A stretch of 64,000 bases of DNA from Sphingomonas sp. SCN 67-18 (lineage in GTDB: Bacteria > Pseudomonadota > Alphaproteobacteria > Sphingomonadales > Sphingomonadaceae): positions 1 through 64,000 of the forward strand of contig NZ_MEFG01000026.1 in the NCBI RefSeq assembly GCF_001724715.1, given 5' to 3'. A program made the translations under genes and the position numbers. Below the pieces are notes generated by a model, which saw only the letters and a program-made list of their open reading frames with translations, ran no database searches and was not told the DNA's origin. Positions 36,317 through 45,820 of the stretch are shown here, piece after piece; position 1 is the stretch's first letter, and each line of letters opens with the position of its first letter.

Positions 36317-36934
36317 ATGGGAATCTCAGCGGAAGATCTCAGGCGTTCGGTGGATGAGGTGGCGGCGATAGAGCCGGGTTTCGCCGGGGTGATCGGTCGG
36401 ATCGGCTATCCCGCGCCGCGTATCCGGGTGCCGGGATATGAAACCCTGCTGCGCACCATCGTCGGCCAGCAGGTGAGCGTGAAGGCCGCGCAATCGGTGT
36501 GGAACAAGCTGGACGGGCTGGTCGGCGGCGCGGCCGACCCCGCCAATATGGTGAAGGCCAGCGACGAGATGCTCAGGGGCGCGGGGCTTTCCCGGCAAAA
36601 GGCGGGCTATGCGCGCAGCCTGGCGGGCGAGGTGACCAGCGGCGCGCTGAACCTCTCATCCCTGCCGGCCGACGATGAGGACGCCATCGCCGCGCTCACC
36701 CGGGTCAAGGGCATCGGCCGCTGGTCGGCGGAAATCTACCTGCTGTTCGCCGAAGGGCGGCGCGACGTCTGGCCCGCGGGCGATCTCGCCATCCAGATCG
36801 CGGTCGGGCAGATATTGGGGCACGCGGAACGGCCGAGCGAAAAGGCCATCCGCACCCTTGCCGAGGCATGGCGGCCGCACCGCGGCGCGGTCGCCCTGCT
36901 TGCCTGGCACCATTATAACACCCCGGTGCTGTAG
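36317..36934 (+). CDS. DNA-3-methyladenine glycosylase II-like (HhH-GPD)
   Basis: A 205-aa base-excision repair glycosylase related to AlkA but with only the catalytic domain. The helix-hairpin-helix [18 protein letters not shown] and the catalytic aspartate in [14 protein letters not shown] (~residue 155) are intact, and the [18 protein letters not shown] helix is typical. It removes alkylated purines. ATG at 36317 agrees with the family N terminus; an earlier in-frame start adds unrelated residues. Confidence 0.9.
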   Translation: MGISAEDLRRSVDEVAAIEPGFAGVIGRIGYPAPRIRVPGYETLLRTIVGQQVSVKAAQSVWNKLDGLVGGAADPANMVKASDEMLRGAGLSRQKAGYARSLAGEVTSGALNLSSLPADDEDAIAALTRVKGIGRWSAEIYLLFAEGRRDVWPAGDLAIQIAVGQILGHAERPSEKAIRTLAEAWRPHRGAVALLAWHHYNTPVL

Positions 36935-37041
36935 CGCGTCGGGGCCGTATCGCGGCGGCGTGCCGGGCGCCTTGCAGCGCCGATCGGCGTCCCGATCGCG
37001 GGAGAGGCTTGCCCGCGAGGCATATCATCCTATCTGCCTTG

Positions 37042-39036
37042 ATGATGACACGCACCCCTTCCTTCTCCGCGCCCGGCCATTCGGCCGCGCCGGATGCCCC
37101 GCTGATCGAACGCGCCAGGCTGTTCGGTAATCCCACCCGCGCCCAGGGGCGGATCAGCCCGGACGGACGCCATCTGTCCTGGCTGGCCCCGCGCGACGGC
37201 GTGATGAACATCTGGGTCGCACCCATCGCGGACCCGGCCGCCGCGCGGCCGATGACGGCGGAAAAGACCCGCCCCATCCAGCAGCATTTCTGGGCGCCGG
37301 ACAGCAGCCGCGTCCTCTTCGTCCAGGACAAGGGCGGGGATGAGAATTTCCTGCTCTATAGCGTCGATGTCGCGACCGGCGTGGAGACGAACCTGACGCC
37401 GTTCGAAAATACGCGGCTGACGGTGGTGGGTTCATCGAACACCATCAAGGACCGCATCCTCATCGGCCTCAACAACCGCGATCCGCACTGGCACGACGTC
37501 CATAGCCTCAACCTGACCACCGGCGCCCTGACGGAGGTTATGCGTGCGGACGGTTATGCCGGCTTCCTGGCTGACGACGATCTGGACCTGCGCATGGCGC
37601 TGCGGCCCAATGCGGACGGCGGCATGGATTATTTCCGCATCACGGGCGGCACGGTGGAGGAGCAGCCCTTCGCATCGACCGGACTGGACGATTCGCTGAC
37701 GACCGCGCCGGCCGGCTTTACCACGGATGGCAGGACGCTCTACTGGCTGGACAGCCGTGGACGCGACACGGCGGCGCTGATCGCCCAGACGGTGGCGACG
37801 GGCGAAAGCCGGATCGTCGCGGAAAACCCGAAGGCCGATATCGGCGGGGTGATGACCAACCCGACGACCGGAGAGGTCGAGGCCTATTCGGCCACCTATC
37901 TGCATACGGAGTGGACGGCCATCGACCCCGCCGTCGCACAATCGCTGGCCTTCCTCGGGGCCAGGCTGGTCGGCGATATCACGGTCACGTCGCGCACCGA
38001 CGCGGACGACAAGTGGCTCGTCGCCAACGATCCGGTGACGAGCCCGCCCGCCGTCTATCTCTACGACCGCGCAAAGGGCACGCTGGACGTGCTTTATGTC
38101 AGCCGGCCGGACCTTCAGGGCGCGCCGCTGGTGCCCATGCACGCCCGTGAGATCCGGGCGCGCGACGGGCTGACGCTGCCCGCCTATCTCAGCCTGCCGC
38201 CGGGCTGCGATGCCGATGGGGATGGGCGGCCCGACAAGCCGGTGCCCATGGTGCTGCTGGTCCATGGCGGGCCGTGGGCGCGCGACCATTTCGGCTATAA
38301 CAGCTATCACCAGTGGCTCGCCAATCGCGGCTATGCGGTGCTCTCGGTCAATTTCCGCGGCTCGACCGGCTTCGGCAAGGCATTCATCTCCGCCGGCGAC
38401 CTGCAATGGGGCCGCAAGATGCACGACGACCTGCTGGACGCCGTCGACTGGGCGGTGGACGCGGGCGTCGCCGATGGCGATCGGGTGGCGATCATGGGCG
38501 GTTCCTATGGCGGCTATGCGACGCTCGCCGGCATGGCCTTCACGCCAACCCGCTTCGCCTGCGGCGTCGATATCGTCGGCCCATCCAATCTGGAAACGCT
38601 GCTCAAGACCATCCCGCCCTATTGGGCGCCGGTCATCGAACAGTTCCACAGGCGCATGGGCAATCCCGGCACGGCCGAAGGGCTGGCGATGCTCAAGGAG
38701 CGTTCGCCTCTATATGCCGCCGACCGCATCGTCAGGCCGCTGCTGATCGGCCAGGGCGCGAACGATCCGCGCGTCAACCAGGCGGAGAGCGACCAGATCG
38801 TCGACGCGATGAAGGCCAAGGGGATTCCGGTCACCTATGTGCTGTTCCCGGACGAAGGGCATGGTTTCGCCCGGCCGGAAAACAACATTGCATTCAACGC
38901 GGTCACCGAAGGCTTTCTGGCGAAATGCCTGGGCGGCCGCGCCGAGCCGATCGGCGACACGGTGAAGGCGTCGACCGCGCAGGTGCCGTGGGGCGCGTCC
39001 TTCACCCCCGGGCTGGATGCCGCGCTGGCGCAATGA
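37042..39036 (+). CDS. S9-family serine peptidase (acylaminoacyl-peptidase-like)
   Basis: A 664-aa prolyl-oligopeptidase-family enzyme. The N-terminal ~400 residues form the beta-propeller (FWAPDSSRVLFVQDKGGDEN). The alpha/beta-hydrolase domain follows with nucleophile GGSYGGYATLAG (~residue 495), aspartate in GQGANDPRVNQAES (~575) and histidine in FPDEGHGFARPEN (~610). No signal peptide, so probably cytoplasmic and acting on peptides. ATG at 37042 or 37045 is used; a TTG at 37009 is too close to its GGAGAGG to be likely. Confidence 0.9.
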   Translation: MMTRTPSFSAPGHSAAPDAPLIERARLFGNPTRAQGRISPDGRHLSWLAPRDGVMNIWVAPIADPAAARPMTAEKTRPIQQHFWAPDSSRVLFVQDKGGDENFLLYSVDVATGVETNLTPFENTRLTVVGSSNTIKDRILIGLNNRDPHWHDVHSLNLTTGALTEVMRADGYAGFLADDDLDLRMALRPNADGGMDYFRITGGTVEEQPFASTGLDDSLTTAPAGFTTDGRTLYWLDSRGRDTAALIAQTVATGESRIVAENPKADIGGVMTNPTTGEVEAYSATYLHTEWTAIDPAVAQSLAFLGARLVGDITVTSRTDADDKWLVANDPVTSPPAVYLYDRAKGTLDVLYVSRPDLQGAPLVPMHAREIRARDGLTLPAYLSLPPGCDADGDGRPDKPVPMVLLVHGGPWARDHFGYNSYHQWLANRGYAVLSVNFRGSTGFGKAFISAGDLQWGRKMHDDLLDAVDWAVDAGVADGDRVAIMGGSYGGYATLAGMAFTPTRFACGVDIVGPSNLETLLKTIPPYWAPVIEQFHRRMGNPGTAEGLAMLKERSPLYAADRIVRPLLIGQGANDPRVNQAESDQIVDAMKAKGIPVTYVLFPDEGHGFARPENNIAFNAVTEGFLAKCLGGRAEPIGDTVKASTAQVPWGASFTPGLDAALAQ

Positions 39037-39078
39037 GATCGCCGCGGCCGGGCGGTCCGGCCGCGGCGTCCCCCCCCC

Positions 39079-40566
39079 TTATGCGACGCCCGCGAAACGG
39101 AGCAGGTCGACCATCCTGAAGTCGTCGCCCTGTCGGCCGGGATCGACGGTGGGCAGGAAGGGCTGCCATTCCGGGTCCTGCGCGCGATAGGAGCTGCGAT
39201 CCCCGTCGATCAGCCCCAGGAACACCTCGGCGACAATGCGGCCGCCCACCGCACCCAGCCGCTCGCCGCTCTGCTGCACCGCAGCCTCGCGCAGGATGTA
39301 GAACCATAGCGGCGTATTGTCGTCCATGTGCCAGGGCTTCAGCATGGCCAGATCGGCCTTGGACAGCGGGGTCTCGCCCATCGCATTGGCGACGCGCTGG
39401 CCGGAAGGCAGCGAGAAGGTGAGGTGGCGCAGCAGGTTGCGCTGGGCCAGCGACGACGGGTTGGTCTTGGGATCCGGGTTGGATACGACGCTCGCAGGCA
39501 GGCGGAACAGCGCGGTGGAAAGCGTGGTGTCGATCTTCTTGCCCGGCTTCACCTCGCCGTCGCCGAGGTCGAAGAAGGTCGGCCAGTCGACAAAGCGCCG
39601 CTTGGCCCGGCAGCCGCCGGAAAGATCGTCCGGGTCGAGCGGGTTGGCCGGGTTTTCCTTGAAGATCATCGCGAAGAACGGCTGGTTGCCCGGATTGCCC
39701 TTGAAATTGGCGCGGTAGGAAGGGCGGATCTGGCTGTGGCCGAAACGATAGGCCGCGACGGAGAATTCCACCGGAATATAAGGCTCGTTGCGCCATTTGT
39801 AGAATTTGCGGCCGTTTTCGAGGATGTCGTTGACCAGCGCGTCGCCACAGGTCTTCTTCAGGAATTCGTGGACCACGATCCACTGATAATGCCAGCGCAC
39901 GATCCGCTGCGCTTCCGCGAACACCTCGCCCGGCGCGGTGAGGCCGATCTCGTTCTTCACATAATCGACCACCGCATTGTGGAAACGCAGGAACGCCACC
40001 TGCAGCTGGCAGATGATCAGATTCTCGTCGTCGCGCGGGTCGCCGATCAGCGCGGTCAGCTGGCTGTTGCGGGGCACGTCGTTCCGGCCCGCTGTGCCGG
40101 TCGGCTCCAGCAGGAACTTGATGCCCTGCCCGGCCTTCTGGTCGTAAAGGTGCGGGCTGGCCCCGGGGCCAGCGCCATAGACATTGTCCAGCCCCAGCGA
40201 CGGCGTGCGGAAATTGGCGATCTGCTCGGGGTCGGCCTGTCGTTCCAGGCTGGATGTCGGATCGAAGGTGATATCATGGTCCAGAAACTGGCCGAGAAAG
40301 GTCATGCCGGCGGACAGGTTGGGGTTGTTGCTGTTGTTGGCCGACAGGTTGAGGTCGGTGATCAGCAATTTGGGGTCGGCGCCCAGATTCTCGCCCGCGT
40401 CCATCGGCCCGCCGGGCGCACCGATGTCCAGCAGCGCCTTGCGGACCACGGGCGTGTCGGAGGAAAAGGCCGGCAGATTGCCGAACATCCTGCCGAAACG
40501 GCCTGAATCATAATAGCTTGATACGGGGGGGACGATGTCCCTGGGGTAGATGCCATGACGGGCCAT
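39079..40566 (-). CDS. animal-type haem peroxidase family protein
   Basis: A 495-aa member of the peroxidase-cyclooxygenase superfamily (An_peroxidase). The distal histidine is in FLGQFLDHDITFDPTS (~residue 95), a catalytic arginine and charged neighbour are in IGDPRDDENLIICQLQVAFL (~185), and the proximal histidine lies in VRWHYQWIVVHEFLKKT (~230). No signal peptide or RTX repeat is seen, unlike many secreted bacterial relatives. The role could be peroxide-dependent halide or phenol oxidation. ATG at 40566 follows AGGAGA by a few bases; upstream in-frame codons add a non-homologous leader. Confidence 0.88.
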   Translation of the reverse strand: MARHGIYPRDIVPPVSSYYDSGRFGRMFGNLPAFSSDTPVVRKALLDIGAPGGPMDAGENLGADPKLLITDLNLSANNSNNPNLSAGMTFLGQFLDHDITFDPTSSLERQADPEQIANFRTPSLGLDNVYGAGPGASPHLYDQKAGQGIKFLLEPTGTAGRNDVPRNSQLTALIGDPRDDENLIICQLQVAFLRFHNAVVDYVKNEIGLTAPGEVFAEAQRIVRWHYQWIVVHEFLKKTCGDALVNDILENGRKFYKWRNEPYIPVEFSVAAYRFGHSQIRPSYRANFKGNPGNQPFFAMIFKENPANPLDPDDLSGGCRAKRRFVDWPTFFDLGDGEVKPGKKIDTTLSTALFRLPASVVSNPDPKTNPSSLAQRNLLRHLTFSLPSGQRVANAMGETPLSKADLAMLKPWHMDDNTPLWFYILREAAVQQSGERLGAVGGRIVAEVFLGLIDGDRSSYRAQDPEWQPFLPTVDPGRQGDDFRMVDLLRFAGVA

Positions 40567-40696
40567 GATGCTCTCCTGTTGACGCAACAGACCACCGGAC
40601 CTGGAAACCCCCTGATCCGGCGCGCAACCCGAAAGCAATATTGGATGCTGCCCGCCTGTACGGCGAACATCATGTGACCTCTTTGAGTCATGACAC

Positions 40697-40724
40697 AGCT
40701 GTTCCCTCAAGCTGTTCCTGTCAA
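40697..40724 (-). promoter_or_regulatory. TTGACA box followed by two direct 9-bp repeats upstream of the peroxidase gene
   Basis: Reading leftward, TTGACA (40724-40719) is immediately followed by GGAACAGCT (40718-40710), four bases, and GGAACAGCT again (40705-40697). The repeats would occupy the spacer and -10 position of a promoter for the peroxidase gene, 130 bp upstream of its start. A regulator could bind them in tandem. The -10 itself is poor, so this is a candidate only. Confidence 0.35.
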
Positions 40725-40809
40725 TTCAGGGATGTCGCAAATATCCAATGCGCGCTCACCATGCGCCAGTCCGAATAATTATCGCGCCCGGCCTATGGTT
40801 TACTTTGGC

Positions 40810-41664
40810 TTAACTGGATTTGCGTGCCGGGATTTCCAGATTGTCGATCAGTCGGGTGCCCCCGATTCGCGCGGCGGCGAGCAACCGCGCGGGCCGGTCC
40901 GGCGCGGCGACGGGGCGCAGCGTCTCCGCATCGCACAGCGCGACATAGTCGACCGGGCCGAAACCCGCCTTTTCCAGCATGGCCACGGCGCGCGCGATGG
41001 CGGCGGCCGTATCCTCGCCCTGGCCGATCGCCGCCGCCGCCTCGCCAAGCGCGCGGGGCAGGGCGCGGGCGGCGGCGCGCTGTTCCGCGTCCAGATAGGC
41101 GTTGCGCGAGGACAGGGCCAGCCCGTCCTCGTCCCGCTGGGTGGCCACGCCGACGATCTCGATGCCGAAATTCAGGTCGCGCACCATGCGGCGGATGACG
41201 GCAAGCTGCTGGAAATCCTTCTCGCCGAACAGCGCGATATCGGGGCCAAGCTGGTTGAACAGCTTGGCGACCACGGTGGCGACGCCGTCGAAATGGCCGG
41301 GCCGCGCCGCGCCGTCCAGTCCGTCGCTCACGCCGCTTACCGATATGTTGGTGGCAAAGCCGTCCGGGTACATGGTCTCCACGTCGGGCAGCCACAGCAG
41401 CGCGCAGCCGGCGTCGGCCAGCATGGCGGCGTCCTTGGCGGCGCGGCGCGGATAGGCGTCGAGGTCCTCATTGGGGCCAAACTGGCGCGGATTGACGAAA
41501 ATCGAGGCGACGACATGGTCGGCGCGCCGCCGCGCTTCGGCCACCAGCGCCATGTGGCCGGCGTGCAGCGCGCCCATGGTCGGCACAAGCGCCACCGTGC
41601 CGCCATCCCTGCGGAATGCGGCCACGGCCTTGCGAAGCGCTTTCAATTGACGGACCGTTTGCAC
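40810..41664 (-). CDS. panC: pantoate--beta-alanine ligase (pantothenate synthetase)
   Basis: A 284-aa enzyme making pantothenate from pantoate, beta-alanine and ATP for CoA synthesis. HIGH-like ATP motif ALVPTMGALHAGHMALV (~residue 30), IFVNPRQFGPNEDLDAYPR, and the KMSKS-equivalent region DGLALSSRNAYLD are present. Length fits. It is divergent from mipZ with 86 bp between starts. Confidence 0.95.
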   Translation of the reverse strand: MQTVRQLKALRKAVAAFRRDGGTVALVPTMGALHAGHMALVAEARRRADHVVASIFVNPRQFGPNEDLDAYPRRAAKDAAMLADAGCALLWLPDVETMYPDGFATNISVSGVSDGLDGAARPGHFDGVATVVAKLFNQLGPDIALFGEKDFQQLAVIRRMVRDLNFGIEIVGVATQRDEDGLALSSRNAYLDAEQRAAARALPRALGEAAAAIGQGEDTAAAIARAVAMLEKAGFGPVDYVALCDAETLRPVAAPDRPARLLAAARIGGTRLIDNLEIPARKSS

Positions 41665-41750
41665 CGGGGTGCGGCCTCCGATATGGGCGGGAGGCGTTCT
41701 TTAGGGGGGCGCAGGGGCCTCGATCAAGAGAATAGGACGCAAGGCGACGC

Positions 41751-42539
41751 ATGGCATCTCACGGCGTTCATCATATCGTTTTCGCCAATGAAAAGGGCGG
41801 CACCGGCAAGTCGACGACGGCGGTGCACGTCGCCGTCGCGCTGGCGGCGACGGGCAAGCGGGTGGCGACGATCGACCTCGACCATCGCCAGCGCACGCTG
41901 GCGCGCTATCTGGAAAACCGCGCGGAGACGATCAAGCGCCGGGGCATCGCGCTGCCTCAGCCCAGCTTCCGCACCTTCGACGGCGAATCCGAGGCCGCGT
42001 TCGAGGCGGCGCTGGAGGAAATCGGCGCGGATGCGGACTTCGTCGTCATCGACACGCCCGGGCGCGACGATCCCTATGCCCGCATCGCCGCCACCCGCGC
42101 CAACACGCTGGTCACGCCGATGAACGACAGCTTCGTCGATTTCGACCTGATCGGCCAGGTCGATCCGGAAAGCTACAAGGTCAGCCGGCCCAGCTTCTAT
42201 GCCGAACTGATCTGGGATGCCCGCAAGGCGCGCGCCAAGACGGACGGTGTGACGATCGACTGGGTGGTGCTGCGCAACCGGCTCCAGCATATCGAGGCGC
42301 GCAACATGCGCCGGGTGGGCGACGCGCTGGGGCAATTGTCGAAGCGGGTCGGCTTCCGCCTGATTCCCGGCCTTGGCGAACGGGTCATCTACCGCGAACT
42401 CTTCCCGAGCGGGCTGACGCTGCTGGATATCGGCCATCTGAAGGATGTCGGCCTCAGCCATGTCGCCGCGCGGCAGGAATTGCGCGAACTGGTTTCCGCG
42501 CTGGCCCTGCCGGACGGCAGCGGAGGGGCGGCCGGCTGA
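41751..42539 (+). CDS. mipZ: division-site positioning ATPase MipZ
   Basis: A 262-aa ParA/MinD-like ATPase. The deviant Walker A is [20 protein letters not shown] (~residues 12-31) and [18 protein letters not shown] is the MipZ-specific switch region; [10 protein letters not shown] is Walker B. In Caulobacter MipZ forms a gradient from the poles and inhibits FtsZ. This is expected to place the division ring at midcell. It is followed by the J-domain gene with one-base overlap of stop and start. Confidence 0.93.
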   Translation: MASHGVHHIVFANEKGGTGKSTTAVHVAVALAATGKRVATIDLDHRQRTLARYLENRAETIKRRGIALPQPSFRTFDGESEAAFEAALEEIGADADFVVIDTPGRDDPYARIAATRANTLVTPMNDSFVDFDLIGQVDPESYKVSRPSFYAELIWDARKARAKTDGVTIDWVVLRNRLQHIEARNMRRVGDALGQLSKRVGFRLIPGLGERVIYRELFPSGLTLLDIGHLKDVGLSHVAARQELRELVSALALPDGSGGAAG

Positions 42540-42814
42540 TGGCCAAGCTGCTGCTGATCGCCGCGCTGGCGTTTATCGGCTGGCTGTGGTGGCGGGGGCG
42601 CAAGGTCCGGCTGGCGATGCCGTTGGAGGAAGCGCGCGCCCTGCTGGGCGTCGATGCCGGCGCGGACGGGGACGCGGTGCGCGCCGCCCATCGCCGCATC
42701 ATCGCCCGCGTTCACCCGGATGCGGGCGGCAGCGCCGATCTGGCCCGGCGGACCAATTTGGCGCGCGATCTGTTATTGGCGGATCTGGCCGGCCGGCCAC
42801 CCGCTTCCCGCTGA
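42539..42814 (+). CDS. small membrane-anchored J-domain protein
   Basis: A 91-aa protein with one N-terminal membrane helix (residues ~4-19, [15 protein letters not shown]) and then a J domain: [20 protein letters not shown], and the essential HPD in [13 protein letters not shown]. It would recruit and stimulate a DnaK partner at the membrane. Translation is coupled to mipZ (TGATGG), and phosphomannomutase follows after 17 bp. A link to division is only suggested by the coupling. Confidence 0.85.
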   Translation: MAKLLLIAALAFIGWLWWRGRKVRLAMPLEEARALLGVDAGADGDAVRAAHRRIIARVHPDAGGSADLARRTNLARDLLLADLAGRPPASR

Positions 42815-42831
42815 CCCATCGGAGTAGATTG

Positions 42832-44220
42832 ATGACCCACATATTCCACCCGACGACGCTGCGCGAATATGACATTCGCGGCATTGTGGGCGACACGCTG
42901 CACGCGGCGGACGCACACGCGATCGGCCGGGGCTTCGGCACGCTGCTGCGCCGGGCGGGCGGCACGCGGGTGGCAGTGGGCTATGACGGGCGGGCGTCCT
43001 CCCCGTCGCTGTCCGATGCGCTGGTCGACGGGCTTACCGCCAGCGGCGTCGATGTCGTCCGCATCGGCCTCGGCCCCACGCCGATGCTCTATTATGCGGA
43101 GGCGGTGCTAGAAGTGGATGGCGGCGTCCAGATAACCGGCAGCCACAATCCCGCAGATTATAACGGCTTCAAGATGGTGCTGAAGCAGCTGCCTTTTTAC
43201 GGCGAGGACATCCAGACGCTGGGCCGCATGGCGGCGGAGGGCGACTGGGATGAGGCCGACGCGCGCGGCACCGTCACCGATTTCGACATCATGGACGAAT
43301 ATGTCGACCGGCTGGTCGCGGGCTATGCCGGCGGCGCGTTCCGCATCGGCTGGGATGCCGGCAACGGCGCGGCCGGCCCGGTGATCGAGAAGCTGGTCAA
43401 GCTGCTGCCGGGTGAGCATCACCTGCTGTTCACCGATGTCGACGCGAATTTCCCCAACCATCATCCCGATCCCACCGAGGAGAAGAACCTGGCCGACCTG
43501 AAGCGGCTGGTCGCGGAGAAGTCGCTCGATTTCGGCGTGGCTTTCGACGGCGACGGCGACCGGATCGGCGCGGTGGACGGCAAGGGCCGCGTGGTCTGGG
43601 GCGATCAGCTGCTCGGCATTCTCGCCGAACCGGTGCTAAAGGCCGTGCCCGGCGGCACCATCATCGCTGACGTCAAGACGTCGCAGGCGCTTTACGACCG
43701 GGTGGCTGAGCTGGGCGGCACGCCGCTGATGTGGAAGACCGGCCACAGCCTCATCAAATCCAAGATGAAGGAAGTGGACAGCCCGCTGGGCGGCGAGATG
43801 AGCGGCCACATCTTCTTCGCCTGGGATTATTATGGTTTCGACGACGCCATCTACGCCGCGGTGCGGCTGATGGGCGCGGTCCGCATGTCGGGCACGTCGC
43901 TGACCGGGTTGAAGGACGCCATGCCGACCATGGTCAACACCCCGGAAATGCGCTTCCAGGTCGATGAAAGCCGCAAATTCGCGGTGGTTGACGAGGTGCT
44001 CGACCGGCTGGAGGCGGAGGGCGCGGACGTCAACCGGACCGACGGCGCGCGGGTGAACACGGCGGACGGCTGGTGGCTGCTGCGCGCCTCCAACACGCAG
44101 GACGTGCTGGTCGCCCGCGCCGAGGCGAAGGACGAGGCTGGCCTTGCCCGGCTGCTGGCGATGATCGACGCGCAGCTGGCGGCGTCGGGAATCCAGCGGG
44201 GCGAACAGGCCGGGCATTGA
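42832..44220 (+). CDS. pgmG: phosphomannomutase/phosphoglucomutase
   Basis: A 462-aa alpha-D-phosphohexomutase. The phosphoserine loop is [17 protein letters not shown] (~residue 105), the Mg loop [15 protein letters not shown] (~240), the sugar-binding loop [10 protein letters not shown] (~325), and the C-terminal phosphate site [14 protein letters not shown]. It supplies mannose-1-P and glucose-1-P for LPS and exopolysaccharide; in sphingomonads the pgmG product serves sphingan (gellan) synthesis. ATG at 42832 follows GGAG by a normal distance. Confidence 0.93.
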   Translation: MTHIFHPTTLREYDIRGIVGDTLHAADAHAIGRGFGTLLRRAGGTRVAVGYDGRASSPSLSDALVDGLTASGVDVVRIGLGPTPMLYYAEAVLEVDGGVQITGSHNPADYNGFKMVLKQLPFYGEDIQTLGRMAAEGDWDEADARGTVTDFDIMDEYVDRLVAGYAGGAFRIGWDAGNGAAGPVIEKLVKLLPGEHHLLFTDVDANFPNHHPDPTEEKNLADLKRLVAEKSLDFGVAFDGDGDRIGAVDGKGRVVWGDQLLGILAEPVLKAVPGGTIIADVKTSQALYDRVAELGGTPLMWKTGHSLIKSKMKEVDSPLGGEMSGHIFFAWDYYGFDDAIYAAVRLMGAVRMSGTSLTGLKDAMPTMVNTPEMRFQVDESRKFAVVDEVLDRLEAEGADVNRTDGARVNTADGWWLLRASNTQDVLVARAEAKDEAGLARLLAMIDAQLAASGIQRGEQAGH

Positions 44221-44249
44221 TTTGTTTCAGGCGGCACCGGCCCGCTCCC

Positions 44250-44292
44250 CCTCCCAACCGCCCGACAGGGTAACTTATGGGCGGTTGGGAGG
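44250..44292. terminator. perfect 14-bp inverted repeat between convergent genes
   Basis: CCTCCCAACCGCCC (44250-44263) and GGGCGGTTGGGAGG (44279-44292) pair without mismatch around a 15-nt loop. It lies 29 bp after the pgmG stop and 4 bp from the exonuclease stop, so it can end transcripts from both sides. The right-hand T-run is poor, so a rho-assisted or purely structural role is possible. Confidence 0.55.
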
Positions 44293-44296
44293 TTCC

Positions 44297-45298
44297 TCAA
44301 TCGTCCTCATCCTCATAACCCACCAGGTCCAGCGCCCGCGCCTTGATCTGGCGGGTCATGCACCAGTGGATCAGCGCGTCCTCCCGGCCGTGGGTCACCC
44401 ACACTTCGCGCGGCGCCAGTTCGGTCAGCGTATCGGTCAATTCCTGCCAGTCGGCATGGTCGGATATGATCAGCGGCAGCTCCACGCCGCGCTGCACCGC
44501 GCGCTGGCGCACCCGCATCCAGCCCGATGCCATGGCGGTGACCGGATCTGGCAGCCGGCGGCTCCAGCGGTCGCCCAGCGCGGAAGGCGGCGCGACGACG
44601 ATGTGCCCGCGCATCGCATCCTTCGGCGTGTCCGCCACGGGGCGAAGATCGCCCAGATCGACGCCGTGCGCGGCGTACAGATCGCACAGCCGCTGCATCG
44701 CGCCATGCAGGAAGATGGGGTCGGCATGGCCCATGTCGCGCAGTTCGCGGATCAGCCGCTGCGCCTTGCCCAGCGCATAGGCGCCCACCAGCACGCAGCG
44801 GTCGGGATTGGCGTGGAGCGCCGCAAGCAGCTTGGCCAGCTCGTCGCGCGTGTCCGGGTGACGGAAGACGGGCAGGCCGAATGTCGCCTCGGTGATGAAG
44901 ATGTCGCACGGCACCGGCTCGAACGGCGCGCAGGTCGGGTCCGCCCGGCGCTTATAGTCGCCCGATATCACCGCCCGCTCGCCGCGATGCTCCAGCACGA
45001 TCTGCGCCGATCCCAGCACATGGCCGGCGGGGACGAGACGCACGGAGACATCGCCCATCGCCACCGTCTCGCCATAGGCGACCGCGACGCCGCCGGGCTG
45101 GTCGCCATAGCGCGCGCCCATGATCGCCAGCGTTTCCGGTGTCGCCCACACCGCGCCATGGCCGCCGCGCGCATGATCGGCATGGCCATGGGTGACGAGC
45201 GCGCGCGGCTTGGGCTGTGAAGGGTCTATCCACGCATCGGCGGCGGGGATGTAGAGGCCCTCGGGGCGGGGGGTGATCCAGGATCCGAGGCGCGCCAT
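44297..45298 (-). CDS. ligase-associated DNA exonuclease (metallo-beta-lactamase fold)
   Basis: A 333-aa nuclease of the MBL/beta-CASP-like fold. The metal motif VTHGHADHARGGHGAVW (~residues 36-52) is HxHxDH; VISGDYKRRAD gives the later Asp, and IISDHADWQELTDTL the late His. It belongs to the Exo family found with Lhr-Core helicase, an ATP-dependent ligase and PdeM in a repair cluster characterised in Pseudomonas putida. Here the Lhr gene is nearby but divergent. The start ATG at 45298 is 5 bp after the stop of a small membrane-protein gene on the same strand. A far longer antisense frame is not a gene. Confidence 0.9.
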   Translation of the reverse strand: MARLGSWITPRPEGLYIPAADAWIDPSQPKPRALVTHGHADHARGGHGAVWATPETLAIMGARYGDQPGGVAVAYGETVAMGDVSVRLVPAGHVLGSAQIVLEHRGERAVISGDYKRRADPTCAPFEPVPCDIFITEATFGLPVFRHPDTRDELAKLLAALHANPDRCVLVGAYALGKAQRLIRELRDMGHADPIFLHGAMQRLCDLYAAHGVDLGDLRPVADTPKDAMRGHIVVAPPSALGDRWSRRLPDPVTAMASGWMRVRQRAVQRGVELPLIISDHADWQELTDTLTELAPREVWVTHGREDALIHWCMTRQIKARALDLVGYEDEDD

Positions 45299-45303
45299 CG
45301 CCT

Positions 45304-45741
45304 CTATATTGTGGTGTCTTCGCCCGTTTCCAGTGCCGCCCGGCTGTTGCCGAGCAGCCCGCCCAGCGCCGCCGCGCCGACCTTGATGGCGTAGGACATG
45401 CCTATCGGCCCCCAGGGGATGGCCTGGTTGGCGGAAAAGCCGAGCAGCAGGACGAAATCGATCAGCACGAAGAAGATGCCGATCAGCAGCGCCGCGATCA
45501 GGCCGCTGCGCCGGTCGCGGCCGCGCGCGATCAGCCAGCCGGCAAGCAGCAGCAACGGCACGCCGATAGCCAGGGTGATGGTCGGCGCGGCCTCGACGGC
45601 ATAGGCCTGATAGGCGGCGGCGCTCTGCCCCGGGTTGACGGCGGCGGCATAGGTCAGCACCCAGGCGACGGTCAGCAATGCGCTGATCACCGTCGCCGCC
45701 ACGGCATATAGCCCTGCGCGCACGACCAGTCCTGCCGTCAT
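45304..45741 (-). CDS. small four-helix membrane protein, unknown function
   Basis: A 145-aa protein with about four hydrophobic segments: VISALLTVAWVLTYAAAV, ITLAIGVPLLLLAGWLIA, LIAALLIGIFFVLIDFVLLL and a weaker one near IKVGAAALGGLLG. It ends 5 bp before the exonuclease start, so it probably shares its transcript, and it stands where the ATP-dependent ligase gene would be expected in the repair cluster. I do not recognise the family. ATG at 45741 (MTAGLVVR) is preferred to a longer reading. Confidence 0.72.
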   Translation of the reverse strand: MTAGLVVRAGLYAVAATVISALLTVAWVLTYAAAVNPGQSAAAYQAYAVEAAPTITLAIGVPLLLLAGWLIARGRDRRSGLIAALLIGIFFVLIDFVLLLGFSANQAIPWGPIGMSYAIKVGAAALGGLLGNSRAALETGEDTTI

Positions 45742-45820
45742 ATCCGATGCTCCCGTCCGCCGCGCTCCGTGCGCGCTCATCGATTGCACTTTGCGACGCG
45801 GCGCACGAAATGGAAAGCCT

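Noticed and set aside
37009-37041. TTG start giving eleven more residues for the S9 peptidase
   Set aside because: GGAGAGG lies only one base before the TTG. ATG at 37042 is more plausible and the extra residues form no signal peptide.
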